Part shown: in pieces, positions 28,033 to 37,350 of the stretch
Numbering within the stretch: the first letter of the stretch is position 1
How the letters are laid out: each line of letters starts with the position of its first letter
NCBI RefSeq assembly: GCF_963664135.1
Contig: NZ_OY760905.1
Coordinates: 3,002,736-3,066,735, forward strand
DNA from: an uncultured Acetobacterium sp.
GTDB taxonomy: Bacteria > Bacillota > Clostridia > Eubacteriales > Eubacteriaceae
Reading direction: 5' to 3'
Length of the DNA: 64,000 nt
Notes under the pieces: generated by a model
Told to the model about the DNA's origin: nothing
Databases searched by the model: none
What the model saw: the letters and a program-made list of their open reading frames with translations, nothing else
Position numbers and translations under genes: made by a program

Positions 28033-29599
28033 TTTTTAGGTGTCTTAAGACTAAGGCCCGATAATCAAAAGGATTAGTGATATCCCGGGTGTAAGGGATT
28101 GAAGCGATATTTAACTTCACATCAGCTTCGACGGTCTCATAGTCCAAAATGAGAGCATTAAAGGCATCCGTGATTTCCTGATTAATCAGCAATTGATTTT
28201 TAACGGAGGTGTTTTCCATCAGAATGCTGAAAACACTGCCATCCAGGATATAAATAAGGTGGGTACTGTAACAATGATGTTTAATAATCTTTAAAGTTTT
28301 ATAAAGAATCTCATCCCAAAGTCGGGAACCGTTCATGGATTTAAGCTCATCCAAATGGCAAACGGTAATCATTTCCAGGGTTAAAATGGTCTCGCCTCGG
28401 GAAGCACGATCCATTGCATATTTTAAATCTTTATAGTAGGCTTTTTCAATGGTCAGCCCAGGACTTTCTTCCAGATTATCATAGGAAGCGATTTGCTGCT
28501 CCAAATTCTTTTTAAAGTGGAAAAGCTCACGCACCTTTTTAATTAACAGAGCACTGCTCCATAAAATCATCGGGATGACAAACAGCCAGCCGATCTGGTA
28601 AAATTGGAAGGGTACTTCCAGGTAAAAAACAGAAATAAGTGACAAAATCACATAACTGCCAAGGAGCAGGATCATAAAAAAGATGCTGGCACCGTAGGGT
28701 GTGGCAATGGTAAAGATCAGGCAGGTGAATAAAATAAATACCACACAGTAATCGATAAAATTAAATTCCGAAGCCGTAAAAATCAGAAAAGCGCCGAAGG
28801 CCATCAGTCCGATAAAGAAAAAAACAAGCGGTGGAACCATATCGGTAAAGCTGGGCTTTTTAATGGGCGTTTTATTTTCCCTTTTCTTTGCACTTAATTG
28901 CTTTTGTTTGGGCACTTTTTCTTTGGCTTTTGGTGGTTTTTCCTTACCAGGAGTCAGTTGCTTTTCATTTGTCAGGCGATTAGGAACAATCGCTGACTTT
29001 TCATAGTGTCGTTGCTCGTTTTTTTCAGATTCGGTCACAATTGCTGCACTCTGATTTTCGTCCGGCGCGGAAAAACCGGAATTCAGGAATGCTCCCACAT
29101 CATTGGGCAAGGTCGACTTGGTTTCAATGATTGGCTTAGGGATTGCCGATGTCCCCTCAGATTCGTAGGTATATGGAGTGGTCCGACCCAGTATTTTTGA
29201 TAAGGTGGGAAGTTCATCATCGTCCTCGTCATCGCCGATGGGTATATTGGAACCAACCATTTCATTAAGATGCGATGGTTGGTTGGTAAGCAGATCACCG
29301 TCAAATGCCAGCCGATTTGTCCGGCTTTCAAAAGGACGCGAATTGAGAACCGCTTGATCTAAAGCATCGTCATCAGAGATATCCACCCCAGAAAGAAAAT
29401 GTTCACTGGGTTGATAAGAATCTTGAATGGTTGTTTCAAAAAGTTCCGGGTTCATTTCTTTGGAAATGAGGCCAGCATCAATTAATGAAGCAAGCTTTTT
29501 ATCAATTCGTATTTCACATTCTTGGATGGTGGCATCCAGATGCTGTTTTTTTTCGAGAATAATATCCAATTTACTCGGCTGGATTTTGTCATTATTCAT
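28028..29599 (-). CDS. Membrane protein with a degenerate GGDEF-like C-terminal domain
   Basis: 523 residues from the ATG at 29599. The first about 240 residues are soluble, acidic and then strongly Lys-rich (EKPPKAKEKVPKQKQ). Four or five membrane segments follow (about 255-370). The last 150 residues have the alternating helix-strand pattern of a diguanylate cyclase domain (TILTLEMITVCHLDEL, THLIYILDGSVFSILM), but there is no GG(D/E)EF motif, so catalysis is unlikely. I do not recognise the N-terminal part. It stands alone between a tandem repeat and the DnaA-box region. The GGDEF relation is inferred from pattern only. Confidence 0.6.
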   Translation of the reverse strand: MNNDKIQPSKLDIILEKKQHLDATIQECEIRIDKKLASLIDAGLISKEMNPELFETTIQDSYQPSEHFLSGVDISDDDALDQAVLNSRPFESRTNRLAFDGDLLTNQPSHLNEMVGSNIPIGDDEDDDELPTLSKILGRTTPYTYESEGTSAIPKPIIETKSTLPNDVGAFLNSGFSAPDENQSAAIVTESEKNEQRHYEKSAIVPNRLTNEKQLTPGKEKPPKAKEKVPKQKQLSAKKRENKTPIKKPSFTDMVPPLVFFFIGLMAFGAFLIFTASEFNFIDYCVVFILFTCLIFTIATPYGASIFFMILLLGSYVILSLISVFYLEVPFQFYQIGWLFVIPMILWSSALLIKKVRELFHFKKNLEQQIASYDNLEESPGLTIEKAYYKDLKYAMDRASRGETILTLEMITVCHLDELKSMNGSRLWDEILYKTLKIIKHHCYSTHLIYILDGSVFSILMENTSVKNQLLINQEITDAFNALILDYETVEADVKLNIASIPYTRDITNPFDYRALVLRHLKK

Positions 29600-29810
29600 A
29601 AGTATCCATCGCTTTCGCAAATAATTTCATTGCAATATTTTTTGGTTATTGACTTTATCATCCTAATCGTGGATGATAAAGGAGCTTTTAGAGGCGGTCG
29701 AATCATTACAATAAATTAAAAATAGTCCTCTACAATTACACATTATAGCAAAGATTGTGTTTACATTAAAGGGAAAATCGAAAAAAGGCAATAAATTCAA
29801 AAAAAACATT

Positions 29811-30127
29811 TTATCAACAGGTAATAATACTTGTAATTTTAAAGGAAAAAATTTAAACCGCCTGTTTATGGGGATCAGCTAAAGGGATTTTAATTATCAA
29901 CTTTTAGGTGTGTATATGTGGATAAGTCGATAAAAAACAATCAACAATTTGATTGAAAAAAAGAAAATCTAAAAATCCCATAGCAAGGGAGTTTCAGAGG
30001 GAAAGATGAACAATTTACATTACTTATCCACAAATAGTGGATAGAATTGCTGGATATGTGGATAAATATGTTGATTATCCCCGAAAACTGTAAAATTATG
30101 TGGATAGGAGGAGTTAATTGTGGATAA
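29811..30127. promoter_or_regulatory. DnaA-box cluster in an AT-rich gap (origin-like)
   Basis: Four exact TTATCCACA boxes occur in either orientation at 29917-29925, 30024-30032, 30057-30065 and 30119-30127. One-mismatch copies lie at 29811-29819 and 30099-30107. The stretch 29926-29975 is very AT-rich. The last box covers the start codon of the next gene. The rest of 29621-29810 shows nothing definite. This could be a replication origin, a DnaA-titrating site or a DnaA-controlled promoter; no dnaA or dnaN is present in the window. Confidence 0.7.
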
Positions 30128-30875
30128 CTTTTTTAAAAAAGGGGAGCGAATCGAGGATTTGGGGCTTAAGGAACTGAAGATCATTCAAAATCCAGATTTT
30201 TTTTGTTTTGGAATGGATGCAGTTTTGTTATCTTGGTTCGTCGCCAGACGAACCAGGGGCGCCCTTCATATGATCGATTTGGGGACAGGGACAGGAATTA
30301 TTCCCTTATTACTCTATGGAAAAACAACAGCCGCTTCTATTACCGGGTTGGAAATACAAGCGCCGTTGGTAGAAATGGCCAGAAGAAGTATGGCCTTGAA
30401 TGGTTTGTCTTCTCAAATCAAGATCATTGAAGGAGATATCAAAGATCCCGGTAGTGAGATTCTGCCAAATTATTACGATGTGGTGGTCAGCAATCCACCA
30501 TATATGCGGGCAAAGGCTGGACTAAAGAACAATTGTGAAACAAAAACGGTATCTCGCCACGAAGTACTCTGCAATATCGAAGATATTCTTATTTTCAGTA
30601 AGCGAATGCTCAAAGATCGGGGACGATTATTTCTGGTGCACCGACCGGAACGTCTTGGCGATATCATTTCATTGATGCGAACCTATAAAATCGAGGTCAA
30701 ACATTTGCAGTTTGTTTATCCATCGATCAAAAAAGAAGCCAATCTAGTCTTGATCGAAGCTCGTAAAAGTGGTAACCCCGGATTAAAAACAGATGCCCCA
30801 CTGATTGTTTATAATGAGGATGGCCAGTATACCCGGGAAATTTATGACATTTACGGGATGACACCTCCGGAATAG
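30120..30875 (+). CDS. TrmN6-like tRNA (adenine-N6)-methyltransferase
   Basis: 251 residues with GTG start and site taggagg. The Rossmann SAM-binding motif MIDLGTGTGIIPLLL and the N6-adenine methyltransferase motif VVSNPPYM are clear. Homologues (E. coli TrmN6/YfiC, Bacillus YabB) methylate A37 of tRNA-Val. The start codon is part of a DnaA box, so DnaA could affect its expression. Bacillus yabB is also an origin-region gene. Confidence 0.88.
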   Translation: MDNFFKKGERIEDLGLKELKIIQNPDFFCFGMDAVLLSWFVARRTRGALHMIDLGTGTGIIPLLLYGKTTAASITGLEIQAPLVEMARRSMALNGLSSQIKIIEGDIKDPGSEILPNYYDVVVSNPPYMRAKAGLKNNCETKTVSRHEVLCNIEDILIFSKRMLKDRGRLFLVHRPERLGDIISLMRTYKIEVKHLQFVYPSIKKEANLVLIEARKSGNPGLKTDAPLIVYNEDGQYTREIYDIYGMTPPE

Positions 30876-30972
30876 GCATTTATTTGAATTTGCATTGGTC
30901 AGTAATTACCAATGTGCGGTGAGTTTACATTCAGTTTAACAATTTGATAAAACTATTTAATCAGGAGACGCG

Positions 30973-31575
30973 ATGGCATTTACTTACTTTTTTAGAGATT
31001 TACAAACCCTGGAGTTAATCTGCGACCACGTGATTCCAGACCTGCTTTTAAAACCAGCGATTGAGATCTGGGATGCCGGTTGTGCAATGGGACCGGAACC
31101 CTATACACTGGCGATGCTGCTGCGCGATCGGATGGATTCCAGGCATTTTAAAAATGTGATGATCCAGGCAACCGATATTGATGGGAGTGATCTTTTTGAT
31201 AAAATTATTTTTGAAGCCGAGTATCCCCGAGAACAGGTTCAGCGAATTCCGACAGAAATTTTTGAGAAATACTTTATCAAGCTTGAGAACAAAGATTATT
31301 ATCGCTTGACAGATGAGATTCGGGAAACCGTGACCTTTCAGAAGCATGATCTGCTGACGCTGAACAGTATTGGCAGGGAGTTTGGTTTGATCTTATGTAA
31401 AAATGTCCTGCTCCATTTTAATGAACCAGAACGGATCGACGTGATCGGCATGTTTTATGACTCACTGATGGCGGGCGGATACCTGGCCATGGAACAAACC
31501 CAGAAACTGCCAGCCGAATTTAAAAAATTATTTGAGCCGGTGGTGTCCAATGCCCAGATATATCGAAAAAAATGA
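30973..31575 (+). CDS. CheR-like methyltransferase, catalytic domain only
   Basis: 200 residues resembling the SAM-binding half of CheR: IWDAGCAMGPEPYTLAMLL (motif I region), ATDIDGSDL, FQKHDLLTL and GLILCKNVLLHF in place of the usual CRNVLIYF. The N-terminal helical domain of true CheR is missing, and the chemotaxis genes usually next to cheR are absent. It may methylate a chemoreceptor-like or other target; the substrate cannot be decided. Site aggaga. Confidence 0.75.
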   Translation: MAFTYFFRDLQTLELICDHVIPDLLLKPAIEIWDAGCAMGPEPYTLAMLLRDRMDSRHFKNVMIQATDIDGSDLFDKIIFEAEYPREQVQRIPTEIFEKYFIKLENKDYYRLTDEIRETVTFQKHDLLTLNSIGREFGLILCKNVLLHFNEPERIDVIGMFYDSLMAGGYLAMEQTQKLPAEFKKLFEPVVSNAQIYRKK

Positions 31576-31593
31576 ATGAAGAATGGACTAAAT

Positions 31594-31633
31594 AAAAAAA
31601 GGTGTTCGGGATTTTGTCCCGAACACCTTTTTA
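31594..31633. terminator. Bidirectional intrinsic terminator
   Basis: ggtgttcggga (31601-31611) pairs with tcccgaacacc (31617-31627), flanked by A- and T-runs, between convergent genes. Confidence 0.9.
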
Positions 31634-32599
31634 TTATGGACGGCCCCGTCGGGCCTTGAGAATGCGGATGTCTTCCCCGAGAAAGGGGATCGTTTTAAAA
31701 TAACCGGAGATCCGGGAGGACAACCGCTCATCATAAAGGGTTTTAATTTTCAGAACCGTCAGATTACTGGAAATAATCATCTTCTTTTCAGCGTTAAGCC
31801 GGCTGTCAATCACCTCATAGAGCTGCTTCTGGCTGTATTCCGAAGAAAATTCAGCCCCCAGGTCATCGATAATCAGTAGATCGCAGAGCAGCAGCGGTTC
31901 ATAGATTTCGGTGGAGGTTTTCTTTTCACGGAAAAGCTGATCCTGAATGCTGGCAACCAGGTGGGCAGCAGTGACATAAACAATCCCATAGCCTTTTTCG
32001 GTCAATTTATTGACGATACAATTGGACATGAAGGTTTTGCCAACCCCCGGCGGACCGGTAAAGAGGAGCTGATCTTCGATATTTTCAAAATTCTGACAGT
32101 ATTTGAGCATATTCTGTTTAATGCTGAGGGCATTGGAGCGATGGCTGGCCGAGCCCGAACCAATTGGCTGATCCGAATAGTAGTCAGGATTAAAAGAATC
32201 AAAGGTTTCCCGCTGCGCCCGGGTTTTTAAATCGTAACTGGAAAAACTGATTTCAGCCAGACACTGGTTTAAACAAGAACAGATGCCCCCGGGCAGAATA
32301 CCAGTGTCCTGACAAATTGAACAATAATAGGAGTGGGTCAGTAGGGCGGCCTTTTCGCTGGCGAGGGCTTTTTTTCGATCCTCGAGCTCGCTCATTTGCT
32401 GGCGGATGGTTTCGGTTTTATCCAGGTCATTGGCGATAGTTGCCCGGGTCAGGGCAACGCCCAGGCGGTTGATTTCGTCATCAAGGGCAGAAAGTTCAGG
32501 AATCCGATGATAAAGGGCTTCCTTTTTTTTGCGTTGTTTAAATTGATAGGCATTTTGTTTTTCAAGCAATAAGGCAAAGGCTTCGTTATAGGTCTTCAT
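31634..32599 (-). CDS. DnaI/DnaC-like helicase loader ATPase
   Basis: 321 residues. An N-terminal coiled coil (about 1-85) is followed by a Cys cluster, CSICQDTGILPGGICSC (zinc-binding in DnaC/DnaI relatives), then an AAA+ domain with Walker A GPPGVGKTF and Walker B LLIIDDLGAEF. It would load the replicative helicase onto DNA. It overlaps the DnaD-domain gene by 14 bases in one operon, the arrangement expected of Firmicute primosome genes, so a transposon IstB role is unlikely. Confidence 0.88.
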   Translation of the reverse strand: MKTYNEAFALLLEKQNAYQFKQRKKKEALYHRIPELSALDDEINRLGVALTRATIANDLDKTETIRQQMSELEDRKKALASEKAALLTHSYYCSICQDTGILPGGICSCLNQCLAEISFSSYDLKTRAQRETFDSFNPDYYSDQPIGSGSASHRSNALSIKQNMLKYCQNFENIEDQLLFTGPPGVGKTFMSNCIVNKLTEKGYGIVYVTAAHLVASIQDQLFREKKTSTEIYEPLLLCDLLIIDDLGAEFSSEYSQKQLYEVIDSRLNAEKKMIISSNLTVLKIKTLYDERLSSRISGYFKTIPFLGEDIRILKARRGRP

Positions 32600-33614
32600 C
32601 GTTTATCTCCAATTCCGGCCATAAATCTTCGGCATAATCAACTTCCATATCCAGGTAAGCCTGTTTACGGGAATCACTCATCGGTTCAAGGGTTTCTTTT
32701 TGATCAAATTTTGGTTTAGGTTTGTCATTTTTAATATCTTCCAGGGTAGTAAAGCCCTGTTCATGCCAGTTTTTAAGAATTCCATCAATATATTTCATAT
32801 TGGGTTTGTTGGTCCGGGACAGTGCCTGAACGATGATCTCCATAGAAAACCCATAGTCTTTAAACCAGGTATCCATCATCTGCCGCTCCGAAACCATGGG
32901 GTTTCGTTGAATTCCAAGGTATTTAAAGATCTGATAATAGGCCGTCCGTTTATGAGCGGAGTCTTTAATATAGGCTTCAGCCTCAATGTGATCCCGAACC
33001 TGGGCAGTATGAAAGCCTTTGGCGACCGTTTCCAGATAAGAGACCACCTGAGCTGGAGTAAAGGTGCGATCCTTTTTATTGATCATGTTAATGGAATATT
33101 CCACAATCAGAATCACTGCTTCTGGGGTAAAGTTGTATTCATTCAACCAACGCTGGAAAAGAAAGGTCTCTTTTTTTGTGAGAATCCGGCTTTCGTACAT
33201 ATCCTGAATGGTGGTATACATTCTTTGAATCCGGTCTTCCATGGTGTTGGAAGACTGAACATTTTTAGGAACGGTGGTTTCTGGGATATCCTCATTTTTA
33301 TAGAGAATGGTTCCAGTGATATTAAAAAAACGAACCAGCGCATCCCGGGTGCCGGTATATTCGATGGCGATGATTTTTTCGGAGGCCCAATAATCCCAGG
33401 CTTTCTTCACATCGGTCTCCAATAAGTTCAGGTCTTTAGCGATATCTTCATTGCTGATGGGGGTCAAGCCTTGATTAAAGCATCGCTTTAAACCGTAAAG
33501 ATAGACTTTTACATAGTCCCCCCGAGCCATGGGCATGTAATGGTTGATAAAAATATTCTCAATGGGTGTCACACCCAGATCATCATGGCTGGAAACTAAT
33601 TCAAAACGATTCAT
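32586..33614 (-). CDS. DnaD-domain primosomal protein
   Basis: 342 residues. The N-terminal winged-helix part (about 10-110) is followed by a linker and one or two DnaD/DnaB_2 domains (about 130-290). The family motif is visible as YIDGILKNW near residue 277. DnaD-type proteins remodel origin DNA and help recruit the helicase loader, here encoded by the next gene. No convincing ribosome binding site is seen (tcgaggtaaaaa). A promoter was not identified. Confidence 0.87.
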   Translation of the reverse strand: MNRFELVSSHDDLGVTPIENIFINHYMPMARGDYVKVYLYGLKRCFNQGLTPISNEDIAKDLNLLETDVKKAWDYWASEKIIAIEYTGTRDALVRFFNITGTILYKNEDIPETTVPKNVQSSNTMEDRIQRMYTTIQDMYESRILTKKETFLFQRWLNEYNFTPEAVILIVEYSINMINKKDRTFTPAQVVSYLETVAKGFHTAQVRDHIEAEAYIKDSAHKRTAYYQIFKYLGIQRNPMVSERQMMDTWFKDYGFSMEIIVQALSRTNKPNMKYIDGILKNWHEQGFTTLEDIKNDKPKPKFDQKETLEPMSDSRKQAYLDMEVDYAEDLWPELEINDEDL

Positions 33615-33814
33615 TTTTTACCTCGAGTTATTTATTGATAATGATTATTAGGATTAAAATTCTTTAGTTCAGAAAAATACAGTTACGATATTATATCACA
33701 TCGCATTTAATTTGTGAGGAATTACTGTTTTCTTTAAACCGGGAAAAGATTTCTTAAGGAGTATAAGAAAACCAGGATTTACGATAAAAAAACCGGATAA
33801 AATCAAGAGATTTC

Positions 33815-33842
33815 TTGATAATATCAAAACTTATGATATAAT
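33815..33842 (+). promoter_or_regulatory. Sigma-A promoter of murA
   Basis: TTGATA (33815-33820), 16 bases, TATAAT (33837-33842), 46 bases before the murA start. Confidence 0.75.
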
Positions 33843-33887
33843 TACCAATTGGATATTGCATATATACTTGCACTGAAAGGAATAAAT

Positions 33888-35165
33888 ATGGATGCTTTTA
33901 TTATAGAAGGAGGTAACCCCCTGCAAGGTGAGGTTACGATCTCCGGGGCTAAAAATGCTGTATTGGGAATTATCCCCGCTGCGGTTCTTTGTGCCTGTTC
34001 AAGTAAGATAGAAAATGTTCCCGATATTAAAGATGTTAACAAGATGATTGTTATTCTTGAAAAATTGGGTGCTGAAATATATAGAGAAAAGGATACCCTG
34101 ATTATAAATACTGAAAAACCGATTTCATACGATGTGTCGGATTATGAAGAGGAAACCGGCCAGATGCGAGCCTCTTATTATTTACTGGGAGCATTACTGG
34201 GACGTTATCGAAAGGCAATTGTGCCGTTACCCGGGGGTTGCAATATTGGCGACCGACCGATTGATCAGCATATTAAAGGCTTTCAGGCCTTAGGCGCAAC
34301 CGTGGTGATCGAGCATGGTCAGGTAAAAATGGAAGCACCGGAACTCAAGGGCGCCCATATTTTTATGGACGTGGTCAGCGTTGGCGCAACCATTAACATC
34401 ATGCTGGCAGCGGTTCGGGCTGATGGCAAAACAATTATTGAAAATGCTGCTAAAGAACCCCACATCGTCGATGTGGCTAACTTTTTGAACCTGATGGGAG
34501 CAAACATCAAGGGTGCGGGAACAGATGTTATTAAGATTGTTGGCGTTGAAGAAATGCATGGCTGTGAATATTCAGTCATTCCCGATCAAATTACCACCGG
34601 TACCTATATGATGGCGGCTGCAGCAACCGAAGGGGATGTTTTAATCAAGAACGTTATTCCCAAGCATATGGAAGCCATTACCGCCAAACTCAGCGAAATG
34701 GGCGTTATTGTACGAGAAGAAGATGACGGTATTCGGGTCATTGGCAAACACCCCCTTAAGGCCGTGAACGTTAAGACCATGCCATATCCGGGTTTCCCTA
34801 CCGATCTGCAACAACCGATGGCTGTTTTAATGACAATTGCCCAGGGAACCAGCACCATTACCGAAAGTATTTTTGAAAGTCGCTTTAAATATGTGGATGA
34901 GCTTCGTCGGATGGGGGCCAATATTTCCATCAATAGTCGGACTGCCAGTATTACCGGGGTGAAGACCTTATCGGCGACGAAGATCCGAACAACCGATTTA
35001 AGAGCCGGTGCCGCTATGGTTATTGCCGGTTTAATCGCTGATGGTGAAACAAAAATTACGGAAATTGTCCATATTGACCGGGGCTATGAAAAACTTCAGG
35101 AAAATCTTCGCAATCTGGGTGCCGATATTCGGCGAATTTCAGAGAAAGATCCTTCTTGCCTTTAG
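33888..35165 (+). CDS. murA: UDP-N-acetylglucosamine 1-carboxyvinyltransferase
   Basis: 425 residues. It performs the first committed step of peptidoglycan precursor synthesis, transferring enolpyruvyl from PEP to UDP-GlcNAc. The active-site Cys is present in PGGCNIGDRPIDQHIKG, and the substrate Lys is in GAKNAVLG near the N terminus. An upstream in-frame start exists, but gaaagga precedes the ATG at 33888 and the protein begins like other MurA. It is transcribed from its own promoter. Confidence 0.95.
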   Translation: MDAFIIEGGNPLQGEVTISGAKNAVLGIIPAAVLCACSSKIENVPDIKDVNKMIVILEKLGAEIYREKDTLIINTEKPISYDVSDYEEETGQMRASYYLLGALLGRYRKAIVPLPGGCNIGDRPIDQHIKGFQALGATVVIEHGQVKMEAPELKGAHIFMDVVSVGATINIMLAAVRADGKTIIENAAKEPHIVDVANFLNLMGANIKGAGTDVIKIVGVEEMHGCEYSVIPDQITTGTYMMAAAATEGDVLIKNVIPKHMEAITAKLSEMGVIVREEDDGIRVIGKHPLKAVNVKTMPYPGFPTDLQQPMAVLMTIAQGTSTITESIFESRFKYVDELRRMGANISINSRTASITGVKTLSATKIRTTDLRAGAAMVIAGLIADGETKITEIVHIDRGYEKLQENLRNLGADIRRISEKDPSCL

Positions 35166-35344
35166 TGAGATCGGATTGATGCAGAGGCAGGCTCGATCAG
35201 GATTGGCTTAAATACCATAAAGTTAGGTTAAGTCAGCTTTAAGCATCTTTCGCTAGGATAAACATAACAATCCAGCTGGCCCTTGGCGCATTTAAATGGA
35301 ATGATTTTACAGATGTTTTTAAGAAATGAACAAGGGAGCAACGA

Positions 35345-36133
35345 TTGAAATTTTGTAGTTTATATAGTGGAAGTTCAGGAAACAGTCTATTTGTCTCAAA
35401 CAACAGCACAAAAATACTCATTGATGCCGGTTTAAGCGGGAAACGGATCCAGAGTTCTTTAGATGCCATCGCAGAAAATCCCAATGAAATTGGTGGCATC
35501 ATGGTGACCCACGAACACAGTGATCATATTCATGGCGTTGGCGTTTTATCCAGACGTTTTGATTTGCCGGTTTACGCCAATGAAAAAACATGGGAAGCGA
35601 TGATGAAAGATTTGGGGAAAATTGCCGAACATAATATCAAGGTGTTTGATTTTGAAAAACCCTTTGACATTATGGATCTTCAAATTGAAGCCTTTAAAAC
35701 ATCCCATGACGCAGCGGATTCGGCTGGTTTCGTGATCAGTGACGGAAAAAAACGGGTCGGTATTGCCACCGATTCCGGCATTATCACTGTGGAAATGAGA
35801 AAAGCTTTGTGCGGCTGTGATTTGGTAGTGTTGGAGTCCAACCATGATGTATCGATGCTGGAAGCTGGATCGTATCCCTTCTATCTCAAACAACGGATTA
35901 AGAGTGACTTTGGTCATTTGTCCAATGAGACAGCTGGCGATTTGGCTTTAGCTTTGGTTAAGGAAGGCACCCGGCAGTTGGTGTTGGCCCATCTGAGTCA
36001 GGAAAACAATTACCCTCTGCTGGCTTATGAAACAACGGCACGGATCCTCACCCAGGCAGGCGTTGCGCTGGAAGAGGATGTGACTCTTTGTGTGGCCAAA
36101 AGAAGTTGTGCCAGTGAGACAATTAACCTGTAA
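35345..36133 (+). CDS. WalJ/YycJ-like metallo-beta-lactamase fold hydrolase
   Basis: 262 residues with TTG start, preceded by aaggga. The metal-binding motif THEHSDHIHG and downstream GIATDSG and SNHD motifs identify the YycJ group of MBL-fold hydrolases, thought to act as DNA exonucleases linked to replication and wall homeostasis. It is followed 30 bases later by an HtrA protease, the same pair found at the end of the walRK operon of Bacilli, but no walRK genes are here. Confidence 0.9.
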   Translation: MKFCSLYSGSSGNSLFVSNNSTKILIDAGLSGKRIQSSLDAIAENPNEIGGIMVTHEHSDHIHGVGVLSRRFDLPVYANEKTWEAMMKDLGKIAEHNIKVFDFEKPFDIMDLQIEAFKTSHDAADSAGFVISDGKKRVGIATDSGIITVEMRKALCGCDLVVLESNHDVSMLEAGSYPFYLKQRIKSDFGHLSNETAGDLALALVKEGTRQLVLAHLSQENNYPLLAYETTARILTQAGVALEEDVTLCVAKRSCASETINL

Positions 36134-36163
36134 AAGAGCTTCAACTAAGATTGAGGTGAATCA

Positions 36164-37264
36164 ATGAACGAAGATCTGAAAAAAGAAAAAAAATCGAATT
36201 CTCTTATCATTGGCATCATTGGTGCAATCATTGGCGGTGTAATTGTGGGAGTCTTGTTTCTTGGGGCAAACTTTTTTTTAAGCGGCAACACCGTTATTCA
36301 GGGTGCAAAAAATGAGATTGTGGTCAACGAGGGCTCGGCGGATACAATCGTCGAAGCGTTGGCCCAAACCGTTCCGCCTTCAGTGGTTGGGATTGAAACG
36401 ACTGCAGTAGAAATGACAAATTTGGGACCCCAGGAAGCTACCGGGGTGGGTTCCGGTTTTATTTTGACTAGTGATGGTTACATAGCCACCAATCAGCATG
36501 TTGTGGCGGATGGTAATTCAATGAAGGTATCCCTGGCAGATGGAAATACCTATGATGGTAAGCTAATCTGGTCTGATGCCAGCCTTGATTTAGCGATTAT
36601 CAAAATTGATGCAAAGGATTTGCCAGTCCTTGAACTTGGCGATTCAGACAAAGTTGTTGTGGGGGAATTGGCAGTTGCGGTCGGAAATCCAATGGGATTA
36701 AATTTTGAACGAACGGTCACTTCAGGCATTGTTTCGGCAATGAATCGAAGTATTCCTTTGGATAACGGTTTGGCTGAGGATTTGATTCAAACGGATGCAT
36801 CGATTAATTCGGGCAACAGCGGTGGTCCCCTGGTTGATAAAAAAGGTGCTGTCATTGGAATCAATTCATACAAATTGTCTACTGGCGAGGGCATGGGCTT
36901 TGCCATACCGGTGAATATTCTCAAACCAATTCTTAACGAAATTGTGGCTACTGGTAAATTTAATTCAACAGTCATGGGCATCACCGGATACGATCGTGCT
37001 ATTGCCGATTATTATCTGGCTGATAGCAGTGTCAACTTTGATAAAGGTATTTATATTGCATCGGTACAACAGGGTGGCGGAGCAGCCAATGCCGGATTAG
37101 CAGTAGGCGATATCATTACTCAGATAAACGGAGTGGATACCAATACCATGCTAAAAATGAAAGAAGTTCTTTATGCGGTCAATTCTGGAGACAAGGTCTC
37201 CATCACCTTTGAACGCAATGGTCAGAGTCAGACTAAAGATGTCGTTGTTTCTTCGGGACAATAA
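36164..37264 (+). CDS. HtrA-like (DegP/S1C) membrane serine protease with PDZ domain
   Basis: 366 residues. One N-terminal membrane anchor (about 15-38) leaves the protease outside. The catalytic triad is His in TNQHVVAD, Asp in DLAIIKI and Ser in NSGNSGGPLV. A single C-terminal PDZ domain (about 270-362) has GGGAANAGLAVGDIITQING. Site tgaggtg. A quality-control protease for exported proteins, and the last gene of this rightward group. Confidence 0.93.
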   Translation: MNEDLKKEKKSNSLIIGIIGAIIGGVIVGVLFLGANFFLSGNTVIQGAKNEIVVNEGSADTIVEALAQTVPPSVVGIETTAVEMTNLGPQEATGVGSGFILTSDGYIATNQHVVADGNSMKVSLADGNTYDGKLIWSDASLDLAIIKIDAKDLPVLELGDSDKVVVGELAVAVGNPMGLNFERTVTSGIVSAMNRSIPLDNGLAEDLIQTDASINSGNSGGPLVDKKGAVIGINSYKLSTGEGMGFAIPVNILKPILNEIVATGKFNSTVMGITGYDRAIADYYLADSSVNFDKGIYIASVQQGGGAANAGLAVGDIITQINGVDTNTMLKMKEVLYAVNSGDKVSITFERNGQSQTKDVVVSSGQ

Positions 37265-37315
37265 AAAAGAAAATCGTTTTCAATTGAAAAAATATGAAAA
37301 AAATTGAAAACCCCA

Positions 37316-37344
37316 TTGACACTCGGTTTTCAAGATGCTATAAT
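37316..37344 (+). promoter_or_regulatory. Consensus sigma-A promoter of amtB1
   Basis: TTGACA (37316-37321), 17 bases, TATAAT (37339-37344), both perfect. Transcription from here gives a leader of about 580 bases before amtB1. Confidence 0.9.
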
Positions 37345-37350
37345 CAAAAT

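Noticed and set aside
31634-32599. IstB-like transposon helper ATPase
   Set aside because: It overlaps a DnaD-domain gene, has the Cys cluster of DnaI/DnaC proteins and no transposase nearby; a helicase loader fits better.
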